A stretch of 5,007 nt of DNA from Caldifarciminota bacterium (GCA_023127905.1 JAGMEZ010000496.1:1-5007), one strand, 5' to 3'. Shown: positions 1-4,745, counted from the first letter of the stretch. A program made the numbers and translations. The notes: a model not told the origin generated them from the letters alone.

Positions 1-25
1 GATTGCTTTCCTTCGCTGGAGTTTA
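1..25. repeat. Short dispersed repeat, copy 1
   Basis: This 25-bp stretch (GATTGCTTTCCTTCGCTGGA plus GTTTA) recurs identically at 331-355. Its first bases resemble the GAGATTGCTTC segment at 4694-4704. It begins at the window edge, so the true left boundary is unknown. It belongs to a patchwork of non-coding modules that recur at both ends of the window. Confidence 0.8.
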
Positions 26-26
26 C

Positions 27-50
27 CCTGAGCCTGTCGAAGGGCTCAGG
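27..50. repeat. Palindromic hairpin CCTGAGCC/GGCTCAGG
   Basis: A perfect 8-bp inverted repeat (27-34 and 43-50) encloses the 8-base loop TGTCGAAG. The right part, CGAAGGGCTCAGGACA (38-53), recurs at 634-649, where the left arm is missing. Palindromes of this CCTGAGCC...GGCTCAGG form are, to my knowledge, dispersed in many uncultured bacterial genomes and often produce false open frames. No T-run follows, so it is not a convincing terminator. Confidence 0.75.
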
Positions 51-84
51 ACAAGAGCCTGCGACTACCTCCAGAAACATCAAA

Positions 85-134
85 CGCAGAGCAAGCTCTG
101 CTACTCCAAAACAAAAAAGTCTGCAATGACACCG
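85..134. repeat. Repeat module with CAGAGC/GCTCTG hairpin, short form
   Basis: CAGAGC (87-92) and GCTCTG (95-100) form a tight palindrome, followed by CTACTCCAAAACA and then AGTCTGCAA. The module aligns with 4882-4954 with few mismatches, except that the right copy carries 23 extra bases (4893-4915) inside the palindrome. It runs into the 56-bp repeat that begins at 122. Confidence 0.7.
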
Positions 135-177
135 TCATTGCACTCCATAATTCACCCTCACCTCTTTCCTCTCCCTT
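122..177. repeat. 56-bp repeat, left copy
   Basis: These 56 bases are identical to 4746-4801, about 4.6 kb away on the same strand. The module opens with a perfect 8-bp palindrome, GCAATGAC (123-130) and GTCATTGC (134-141), around ACC. It ends in a pyrimidine-rich tract, CTCTTTCCTCTCCCTT. In the right copy the tract continues into a GGGAGAGG arm; here that arm is replaced by unrelated sequence, so the left copy looks interrupted. Confidence 0.9.
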
Positions 178-240
178 CTAAGAGAAATTATGAACAATTA
201 TTCACCCTCTCCCCTTCGATTTCACTCAGGGCAGGCTTAG

Positions 241-313
241 TCCTCTCCCGTTGAGGGAGAGGAAAACCAAGGTATAAAAACTCTTCCATACGAGAGGAAG
301 AATTAGGAATAAA
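241..313. repeat. CCTCTCCC/GGGAGAGG hairpin module, left copy
   Basis: A perfect 9-bp inverted repeat, TCCTCTCCC (241-249) and GGGAGAGGA (255-263), surrounds GTTGA. The following sequence, through the AGAGAGGAA-like stretch, resembles 4804-4860 after the matching right-hand hairpin. In the right copy this module directly follows the 56-bp repeat; here about 60 bp separate them, which suggests an insertion or rearrangement. Confidence 0.65.
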
Positions 314-330
314 CACCATTCTTTATCTGA

Positions 331-355
331 GATTGCTTTCCTTCGCTGGAGTTTA
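331..355. repeat. Short dispersed repeat, copy 2
   Basis: Identical over 25 bp to positions 1-25, exactly 330 bp downstream. The CCTGAGCC hairpin that follows copy 1 is absent here; copy 2 runs into a purine-rich AGAAGACAGAGG stretch and then the tandem arrays. Confidence 0.85.
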
Positions 356-394
356 TCAGAAGACAGAGGACGGAAAATAGAAGGCATAATGATT

Positions 395-426
395 GTGAAA
401 CGGTGAAACGGTGTATCGGAGAAACG
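395..426. repeat. Degenerate 8-bp tandem array
   Basis: Four consecutive 8-bp units can be read: GTGAAACG (395-402), GTGAAACG (403-410), GTGTATCG (411-418) and GAGAAACG (419-426). The array lies just before the 13-bp minisatellite. No coding role is apparent. Confidence 0.65.
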
Positions 427-439
427 GGGAAAAGGATAA

Positions 440-525
440 GGATAAAGTAAAAGGATAAAGTAAAAGGATAAAGTAAAAGGATAAAGTAAAAGGATAAAGT
501 AAAAGGATAAAGTAAAAGGATAAAG
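440..525. repeat. Perfect 13-bp minisatellite
   Basis: Six complete, identical copies of GGATAAAGTAAAA start at 440, 453, 466, 479, 492 and 505, followed by a partial copy (518-525). A degenerate GGATAA (434-439) precedes them. The unit is not a multiple of three and has no stop codon on the minus strand in any phase, so all three minus frames stay open; those open frames are artefacts. Perfect identity between copies suggests recent slippage or a copy-number-variable locus. Confidence 0.95.
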
Positions 526-601
526 GATAGCACTGTGCAAGAATAATTGTGTATTCATTGTTATTGATTATTATTTGTCGTAAGAGAAAAAGGAAGATGC
601 G

Positions 602-626
602 GTTTCGGGAAATTTTTTCCCGAAAC
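602..626. repeat. 11-bp perfect hairpin
   Basis: GTTTCGGGAAA (602-612) and TTTCCCGAAAC (616-626) are perfect reverse complements around a TTT loop. No T-run follows on either strand and no gene ends nearby. It is therefore more likely a dispersed palindrome than a transcription terminator, although a remnant terminator is possible. Confidence 0.7.
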
Positions 627-633
627 ACAAAAA

Positions 634-649
634 CGAAGGGCTCAGGACA
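634..649. repeat. Fragment of left-end palindrome
   Basis: CGAAGGGCTCAGGACA is identical to 38-53, the loop and right arm of the hairpin at 27-50. The left arm is absent, so this copy cannot form the hairpin and looks like a truncated dispersed repeat. Confidence 0.7.
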
Positions 650-704
650 GGCTCAATTTCGTTTCAGGGCTCACAATGACACAATAATGTTTGACCACAA
701 ATAA

Positions 705-851
705 TTCAAAGTTCAGCGTTCAGTTTCACCCCAGATTTTCCTAGATTCTGATAATGAACTTTTTCTGATATTGCTCAATGGAGTCAGCGTTATTATTACT
801 GATGAACAATTTTTATCTCTAAAAAAGCTATTTGAAGAAAGTAGAAAGTAA
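705..851 (+). pseudogene. Possible gene remnant, C-terminal tail only
   Basis: A reading frame without a start codon runs from a stop at 702-704 to TAA at 849-851. Its last part (about 726-848) reads like genuine protein: SPQIFLDSDNELFLILLNGV followed by SVIITDEQFLSLKKLFEESR and K. A hydrophobic strand-like segment followed by an amphipathic charged helix would suit the end of a real protein. There is no ATG, GTG or TTG in frame and no ribosome binding site, and the upstream frame dissolves into low-complexity GTTCAGC repeats. The most likely reading is a decayed or truncated gene whose 5' part was lost. I do not recognise the family. The alternative is chance, because the frame is short. Confidence 0.3.
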
Positions 852-1030
852 AAAAGAAAGTCGGGAAAGTAGTGAAGGTGAGGTAAGAAGTAACATAGAA
901 TATCATAAGAAGGCCTCATTAAAAATTGAAAATCTATCCAACTTTTGCTGAAACACAATAACTAAATAATATACAAATTTTTTCCTTGTTAATCTATACC
1001 CTGTTTAACATAAATATTAATATGAAGTAA
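852..1030. other. AT-rich intergenic stretch
   Basis: A purine-rich run with repeated GAAAGT-like words extends past the remnant's stop to about 900, followed by plain AT-rich sequence. A loose dyad, TGTTAA (987-992) and TTAACA (1005-1010), is present but has no obvious target. No gene is supported. Confidence 0.5.
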
Positions 1031-1048
1031 TTGGAAAATTTTGTCGCA
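1031..1048. promoter_or_regulatory. Candidate activator site A (distal half-site)
   Basis: TGTCGCA (1042-1048) is the exact reverse complement of the TGCGACA half-sites at 1093 and 1156. Aligned on an 18-bp dyad (7 + 4 + 7), its centre is at 1039.5, 62 bp upstream of site B and roughly 255 bp upstream of the predicted sigma-54 start. The left half matches the consensus poorly (4 of 7), so on its own this is a weak site. Confidence 0.4.
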
Positions 1049-1084
1049 GTTAAGTTTATATATTTTTTTATTTATAAAATACTG

Positions 1085-1110
1085 TATTTTAGTGCGACAT
1101 TTTACACTTC
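1085..1110. promoter_or_regulatory. Candidate activator site B (middle)
   Basis: TATTTTAGTGCGACATTTT (1085-1103) is identical to 1148-1166, exactly 63 bp downstream. It contains the TGCGACA half-site (1093-1099); the opposing half (1104-1110) is degenerate. The identical flank TATTTTAG suggests either a duplication or a longer binding site. Confidence 0.5.
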
Positions 1111-1147
1111 CTTAAGTTCTTATTTTATTTACTTTAAGAAAATAGAC

Positions 1148-1173
1148 TATTTTAGTGCGACATTTTTGTCCCA
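1148..1173. promoter_or_regulatory. Candidate activator site C (proximal dyad)
   Basis: This is the best-formed copy: TGCGACA (1156-1162), TTTT, then TGTCCCA (1167-1173), an 18-bp near-perfect dyad with one mismatch. Its centre lies about 130 bp upstream of the predicted sigma-54 start, within the range usual for enhancer-binding activators of sigma-54 promoters. The regulator is not encoded in this window. Confidence 0.55.
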
Positions 1174-1268
1174 TTTTTTAATTAACTTTTCATTTTCTAT
1201 GAATATGATAATATTATTAAATATTTAACTCCCATTATTTATAAACTTATATTCCATTGCAACAAGTA

Positions 1269-1283
1269 TGGCACGAAAATTGC
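1269..1283 (+). promoter_or_regulatory. Sigma-54 (RpoN) promoter, -24/-12
   Basis: TGGCACGAAAATTGC matches the sigma-54 consensus TGGCAC-N5-TTGC. The invariant GG (1270-1271) and GC (1282-1283) are separated by exactly 10 bases, as required. Transcription would begin near 1294, leaving an 85-nt leader before the ATG at 1380. Repeated dyad-like sites upstream support the call, because sigma-54 promoters need an upstream-bound activator. A chance match to so exact a pattern just ahead of a gene is unlikely but possible. Confidence 0.75.
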
Positions 1284-1316
1284 CCTATATATTTTTGATA
1301 AAATAAAGATTGTTCT

Positions 1317-1345
1317 TTGACATTTTTAATGAACTTAATTATTAC
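1317..1345 (+). promoter_or_regulatory. Possible sigma-70 promoter for the small gene
   Basis: A perfect -35 TTGACA (1317-1322) is followed after 17 bp by TATTAC (1340-1345), a 4-of-6 match to TATAAT. Transcription would start near 1352, inside the left inverted arm. In such AT-rich sequence the -10 match is weak evidence, so this could be a secondary promoter or chance. Confidence 0.35.
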
Positions 1346-1359
1346 TTCAGGGCTTGCCA
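1343..1359. repeat. Inverted arm flanking the small gene, left
   Basis: TACTTCAGGGCTTGCCA is the reverse complement of 1819-1835 at 16 of 17 positions. The single difference would give a G-U pair in RNA, so all 17 positions can pair. The arm ends 7 bases before the ribosome binding site of the small gene. Confidence 0.75.
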
Positions 1360-1379
1360 TAGTGAGAAAGGAGTTTACA

Positions 1380-1787
1380 ATGAAAAAAAACACAATCGCT
1401 TATAGTGGGATTATATTTGGTTTTATTGTTGCTGCTTTTCTCTTAGCTATTATAATCCCTGTACATAATGCTAAAGCTGATGAGACCAGTTCTGATTTTT
1501 ATGGTGATGTATATTTTGGAGTACACGGACAACCACCAGATGAAGACTGGGCGCTATACACAAAAGTTACAAAAGGGGCGCAATCTAGCAACTGGCATTA
1601 TCAAACTAAGAATGATTGGTATAATGAAAACGCGATATACGGGACAGGTACCTATAGGGTCGACGCAGAACATAGAATTTTCTCAACCCAAGAAGTAAAG
1701 GCACGTGGTTTTATCGTAGTCGTATTTACCGGAGATCCTATTCGGCGATATATCGTAACCCTGCCCGATAACGAAGACGAAGAATAG
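1380..1787 (+). CDS. Small secreted protein of unknown function
   Basis: The product is 135 residues, starting at the ATG at 1380. AAAGGAG (1367-1373) lies 6 bases ahead, and this start gives a classic Sec signal peptide: MKKN basic end, hydrophobic core at about 11-28, and an AKA cleavage motif before D34. An upstream TTG at 1317 would lengthen the frame but spoils the signal peptide. The mature part of about 102 residues has no cysteine and five aromatic-rich patches (Y41-F46, W57-Y60, W72-Y74, W80-Y81, Y87-Y92). It ends in beta-like segments, GTGTYRVDA (88-96) and GFIVVVFTGD (110-119), then YIVTLP and an acidic tail DNEDEE. The G-T-Y-x-V-x-A pattern followed by two strands recalls transthyretin-like or carboxypeptidase-regulatory-like folds, but that is only a guess. 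I recognise no family. Control is probably by sigma-54 (promoter at 1269). No clear terminator separates it from the next gene. Confidence 0.85.
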   Translation: MKKNTIAYSGIIFGFIVAAFLLAIIIPVHNAKADETSSDFYGDVYFGVHGQPPDEDWALYTKVTKGAQSSNWHYQTKNDWYNENAIYGTGTYRVDAEHRIFSTQEVKARGFIVVVFTGDPIRRYIVTLPDNEDEE

Positions 1788-1818
1788 CCAACCAATAATA
1801 AATAGTATTATTCACTTT

Positions 1819-1835
1819 TGGCAAGCCTTGAAGTA
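1819..1835. repeat. Inverted arm flanking the small gene, right
   Basis: TGGCAAGCCTTGAAGTA pairs with 1343-1359 at 16 Watson-Crick positions plus one possible G-U. It begins 31 bases after the stop codon of the small gene. The two arms thus bracket the gene and its ribosome binding site almost exactly. No clear target-site duplication is seen outside them, and no T-run follows. Confidence 0.75.
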
Positions 1836-1886
1836 TATTATTGAAACAGGATAATTTTCAAAAAAAATAAAAGATAGTATTTTTGC

Positions 1887-1915
1887 TTGACAAGTAATAG
1901 GAATTTTGATAGTTT
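1887..1915 (+). promoter_or_regulatory. Candidate sigma-70 promoter for the propeller gene
   Basis: TTGACA (1887-1892) is a perfect -35 box. After 17 bp comes TAGTTT (1910-1915), a 4-of-6 match to the -10 consensus. Transcription would start near 1922, giving a leader of about 23 nt. This suggests that the large gene is expressed independently of the sigma-54-driven gene upstream, although readthrough is not excluded. Confidence 0.5.
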
Positions 1916-1944
1916 ATATCAGACACATAAAATAAGGAGATAGA

Positions 1945-4200
1945 ATGAGAAATATTTTTTTTCTTTCTTTCATTTCTCTTTTACATTTTTCATTTATCAT
2001 TTCACAGTCCACATCATTTTTACCATCAATTTCTGCTGAAAATATTTCTATGAAAACAATTAATAGGGCAGATTCCTTGAATATGGGTCTTGTCGGTATG
2101 TGGAACTATGGTTATCCTTTTGCAATTCACACAAGCAATGATTACCTATATTTAGGTTCTGGCGGTGGTGTTATTATTTTTGACGTAAGCGATACAACAA
2201 ACCCTGAACAAATAGGGAACATTTCATTTCCAGGAGGATATGTTCGTTCTATATATGTTCTGGATACACTAATGTTTGTTGGAGATGCTGAAAAGGGTTT
2301 GCGAATTGCAAATGTATCAGATCCATCAAATCCTTTTGAAGTTGGTAATTACGAAGCCAGATGGGTGCATGGTGTTTTCGCCAGAAACCAGCTTGCATAT
2401 ACAACTGAATTTAACGGAGATAGTACTGAACTTGTAATCTATGATGTCTCGGATCCTCAATCACCAAATATCCTTTCAAAAGACACACTACCAGCATCCC
2501 AAATAGGGGAAGTTCTTGTGAAAGACGAATATGCTTATGTTGCCAATGCACAATGTGGGTTACGAATAATAGATGTATCAGATTCAACAAATCCGTTTGA
2601 AACAGGCTATTATATTCCTTCAGGACATACCAATTCCCTCTCTCTGTATTGCGATACTCTTCTTCTTTTGAGTTCATACACAACATATTATGGTCAAGGC
2701 GGCATATGGCTGATAAGCATTAAAGACCCCTATGATCCCTATCTGCTGGGCTGTGATACAAGTTTTTTTGGAGGTTTGGATGTCAGTTATTTTTCTCATT
2801 ATGCTTATGTAAGCGGTGCTGCTGAAGGTATTAAGGTAATAGATTTCGTTGATCCCTCAAATCCTTATATTATTGGTGAGTTTTTGCCATCAGGTTACAT
2901 ACAAAATGTTGTAAATACAAATATAGGCCCCTATATCTATGCTGGCGAATATTGGGATAATGGATTTAGAACAATTGATGCGTCCGATCCCACACGACCA
3001 GTTACTATAGATTACGATCCAATACCAGACCAATGTATGGATGTTGCTGTTAAAGGAAATTTTGCATATGTAGCAAATTCTTACGCAGGCATATATGTGC
3101 TGGATGTATCAGATTTATCCAACCCCAAAGAGATATCTCATTATGATACTCCATGCAGGAGCAGTAGTGTTGTTGTTAAAGACAGTATAGCATATATAGC
3201 TGATAGTACCTCAATTCTTCTCTTAAATATTAGCAACCCATCTAATCCTGAAAAGATTAGCGAATTGCCTCTAATATGTGATGGTTATGGACTTGAACTA
3301 AATTATCCATATCTCTATGTTACCAGTGGATTAGAACACTACTTTACAATCGTAGATGTTTCCAATCCTCAGAGTCCATTTGTAACGGGAATATGCTATT
3401 TGGATAATAATGCTCCCACATATATCTGTCACAAGGATACTTTTGCATACGTTTCTGCACCTCTTGAAGGTGTTGCGGTAATAAATATTAAGGATGTATA
3501 TAATCCTACTCTTGAGACATACTGTCCATTACCAGGTTATTCAAGGGGAATAGACTATAGAGGAAATTATCTCTATGTTGCAAACTTTGACAAGAATATT
3601 ATTAATATTGTGGATATAAGTGATCCTACTACCCCATTGTTAGTTGATTCATTCTTCACTGTTAGGGAGTATCCTTTTGAATTGACAATCAAAGATTCAT
3701 TCCTTTATGTTGCCCTTCAAATTGTTGGAGTTGAGGTATTCGATATTTCTTCTCCGCTTACTCCAAATTCTGTTGGTTACTATTGTGGTCCTCCATTGAG
3801 TATTCCTCTTGGTATAGGAATCTCGAATGACCTTGTTTACCTTGCAGCAGATAATGGTGTTTTTATCTTTGAATACACAGGGGGCTCAGGAAAGGAAGAA
3901 AAAGAAGAAATTAAAAAGAACACAGAATCCAATATTTCCTTTAACTGTTATCCCACCACATTTTCAAGAAAAGTATCAATAGAGGTCAATACGAAAAAAG
4001 AAGAAAACATAAAACTTGAACTTTATGATGTTGCAGGGAGAAAAATAAAGGACATCTTTGATGGAAAAATAAAAGGTAAGAGACTTTTCTCATGGAATGG
4101 TTTGAATAACAGTAGCATGAAGGTTGCAGCAGGAGTCTATTTCACCAAGCTGAAATACAGTAATTTCACATCTGTAAAGAAGATTATCCTTGTGAGATAG
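1945..4200 (+). CDS. Secreted LVIVD-repeat beta-propeller protein with C-terminal sorting domain
   Basis: The product is 751 residues. AAGGAG (1934-1939) precedes the ATG by 5 bases, and a signal peptide (hydrophobic core about 4-20, possible cleavage after ISA at 29-31) supports this start. The body holds 14 repeats with the core pattern G-h-x-h-h-D-V-S-D-x-x-N-P, as in GVIIFDVSD, GLRIIDVSD and GIYVLDVSD. Cores begin near residues 75, 118, 162, 205, 253, 295, 340, 382, 423, 466, 509, 552, 595 and 638, a period of about 43. These are LVIVD-type propeller blades; 14 would suit two seven-bladed propellers. A charged linker (about 647-661) leads to a C-terminal domain (662-751) with LELYDVAGRKI, FSWNG and AAGVYFTKL, typical of FlgD-Ig-like/type IX secretion sorting domains. 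Expected location: exported, on the cell surface or released. The ligand is unknown. Blade proteins of this type mostly serve in binding or adhesion; no catalytic motif is visible. Confidence 0.95.
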   Translation: MRNIFFLSFISLLHFSFIISQSTSFLPSISAENISMKTINRADSLNMGLVGMWNYGYPFAIHTSNDYLYLGSGGGVIIFDVSDTTNPEQIGNISFPGGYVRSIYVLDTLMFVGDAEKGLRIANVSDPSNPFEVGNYEARWVHGVFARNQLAYTTEFNGDSTELVIYDVSDPQSPNILSKDTLPASQIGEVLVKDEYAYVANAQCGLRIIDVSDSTNPFETGYYIPSGHTNSLSLYCDTLLLLSSYTTYYGQGGIWLISIKDPYDPYLLGCDTSFFGGLDVSYFSHYAYVSGAAEGIKVIDFVDPSNPYIIGEFLPSGYIQNVVNTNIGPYIYAGEYWDNGFRTIDASDPTRPVTIDYDPIPDQCMDVAVKGNFAYVANSYAGIYVLDVSDLSNPKEISHYDTPCRSSSVVVKDSIAYIADSTSILLLNISNPSNPEKISELPLICDGYGLELNYPYLYVTSGLEHYFTIVDVSNPQSPFVTGICYLDNNAPTYICHKDTFAYVSAPLEGVAVINIKDVYNPTLETYCPLPGYSRGIDYRGNYLYVANFDKNIINIVDISDPTTPLLVDSFFTVREYPFELTIKDSFLYVALQIVGVEVFDISSPLTPNSVGYYCGPPLSIPLGIGISNDLVYLAADNGVFIFEYTGGSGKEEKEEIKKNTESNISFNCYPTTFSRKVSIEVNTKKEENIKLELYDVAGRKIKDIFDGKIKGKRLFSWNGLNNSSMKVAAGVYFTKLKYSNFTSVKKIILVR

Positions 4201-4222
4201 AAAGCTGTAAGAAAGAGACGAA

Positions 4223-4250
4223 ACAGCCTCCTTTTCGGGGGCTGTCTTTT
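4223..4250 (+). terminator. Rho-independent terminator of the propeller gene
   Basis: A 9-bp stem (ACAGCCTCC at 4223-4231 with GGGGGCTGT at 4237-4245, including one T-G wobble) encloses TTTTC and is followed by CTTTTATT. It begins 22 bases after the stop codon, so it closes the transcript cleanly and implies that no gene downstream belongs to this operon. Confidence 0.9.
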
Positions 4251-4519
4251 ATTCTGCAATAAAAAATTCAGGTGTCCATAAGAGAGAGAAACGATACTGT
4301 GTTAAAAATGTGTTAATAAGAGAATGAAATTGAGTGAAATACAGTGAAATAAAAAATTGCTTAAGTTCAGTTATTATATTGTATTATATTGAAATATGAA
4401 GGGTTATGAAAAAGATTAGAAATGGATTCGAAGTCCGACGCTCTATCTATTATGCAATTTGCAATATTTTCTCATGTTAGATTTTCATAACTCCTTCTAA
4501 TCACCAACCTTGCATTGTG
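4251..4519. other. AT-rich intergenic stretch
   Basis: No gene is supported. The stretch contains short echoes such as GTGTTAA (twice near 4300-4315) and AGTGAAATA (twice near 4335-4350), a tRNA-like fragment at 4424-4447, and two pairs of crossing inverted words around it: GTTATGAAAA (4403-4412) with TTTTCATAAC (4482-4491), and GATTAGAA (4414-4421) with TTCTAATC (4495-4502). Confidence 0.6.
4424..4447 (-). other. tRNA-Arg-like fragment (D-arm to anticodon stem)
   Basis: On the minus strand this reads GATAGAGCGTCGG followed by ACTTCGAATCC. From general knowledge of tRNA sequences this matches the 3' half of a D-arm (GATAGAGC), then an anticodon stem-loop with loop CTTCGAA, whose central TCG would be an arginine anticodon. 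The acceptor stem, the first half of the D-arm, the last bases of the anticodon stem and the T-arm are all absent, so it is not a functional tRNA gene. It may be a leftover integration site of a mobile element that uses a tRNA-Arg gene, or chance similarity helped by the TTCGAA palindrome. Confidence 0.4.
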
Positions 4520-4560
4520 GAAAAAGTGTAACGAACCCAAGAGGGTTCGGTCACTTTTTC
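4520..4560. terminator. Orphan terminator-like hairpin, bidirectional
   Basis: GAAAAAGTG (4520-4528) pairs with CACTTTTTC (4552-4560), and inside it CGAACCC (4532-4538) pairs with GGGTTCG (4543-4549) around AAGA, with a small internal bulge. T-rich bases follow on the + strand (TTTTTCTTT) and, by symmetry, on the minus strand. It looks like a bidirectional intrinsic terminator, but no gene ends at either side: the propeller gene already has one at 4223. It may be a dispersed palindrome or the remnant of a lost gene's terminator. Confidence 0.55.
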
Positions 4561-4580
4561 TTTACCTCCATTTTGATGTA

Positions 4581-4598
4581 AGTATTTCCGTAAATACT
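4581..4598. repeat. 7-bp hairpin AGTATTT/AAATACT
   Basis: AGTATTT (4581-4587) and AAATACT (4592-4598) form a perfect 7-bp stem around CCGT. It is A-T rich and without a flanking T-run, so its significance is low; it may be part of the right-hand mosaic. Confidence 0.4.
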
Positions 4599-4671
4599 CA
4601 GTGAATCCCGTAATTGTGAGGCTGTCTTTGAAGGGTGTGGCAATCTCATATTGACTATCATGGCAAGTAGC

Positions 4672-4690
4672 GTTGGGGCTTGTCCCCAAC
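4672..4690. repeat. Palindrome GTTGGGG/CCCCAAC
   Basis: A perfect 7-bp stem (4672-4678 and 4684-4690) surrounds CTTGT. It is followed at once by GAGATTGCTTC (4694-4704) and, after about 20 bases, CTCGCAATGACAATC (4726-4740), which partly mirrors it. GGGGCTTGTCCCC-type palindromes joined to GATTGC...GCAATGAC segments are, as far as I know, common dispersed repeats in uncultured bacteria. Confidence 0.65.
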
Positions 4691-4745
4691 ATTGAGATTG
4701 CTTCGGAAGTGAATATGGTAGAATACTCGCAATGACAATCTTTTT

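Larger units (their letters stand above)
527..704. other. Non-coding stretch with repeat fragments
   Basis: No supported gene lies between the minisatellite and the reading-frame remnant at 705. The stretch holds a perfect hairpin (602-626), a fragment of the left-end palindrome (634-649) and short direct echoes of GGCTCA. No convincing promoter or RNA gene was seen. Confidence 0.6.

Noticed and set aside
3..254. 83-residue + strand open frame containing PEPVEG
   Set aside because: It runs straight through the palindromic modules at 27-50, 85-134 and 122-177, has no ribosome binding site, and its protein text is a translation of repeats.
226..628. Three overlapping minus-strand open frames with repeated LLYPFTLSFYFI
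   Set aside because: All three frames are kept open by the 13-bp repeat, whose minus strand lacks stop codons. Three simultaneous frames over one tandem repeat indicate an artefact.
713..958. 81-residue minus-strand open frame
   Set aside because: It lies opposite the remnant frame at 705-851 and purine-rich low-complexity sequence, has a phenylalanine- and serine-rich composition typical of AT-rich antisense frames, and has no ribosome binding site.
1085..1166. CRISPR-like direct repeat pair
   Set aside because: Only two exact copies of 19 bp, one further half-site in inverted orientation, and no cas genes; the spacing fits regulatory phasing better.
1031..1228. 65-residue + strand frame with YFSATF twice
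   Set aside because: The repeated YFSATF is just the translation of the 19-bp direct repeats. The start is TTG without a ribosome binding site, and the region is better explained as an upstream regulatory array.
1317..1379. Extended start (TTG at 1317) for the small secreted protein
   Set aside because: It adds 21 residues ahead of a good signal peptide, and the strong ribosome binding site at 1367-1373 is placed for the ATG at 1380.
2411..2686. 91-residue minus-strand frame inside the propeller gene
   Set aside because: Antisense shadow of a well-supported repeat protein, with no ribosome binding site or recognisable content.
4424..4447. Complete tRNA gene
   Set aside because: No acceptor stem, first D-arm half or T-arm can be found on either side; only a fragment is present.
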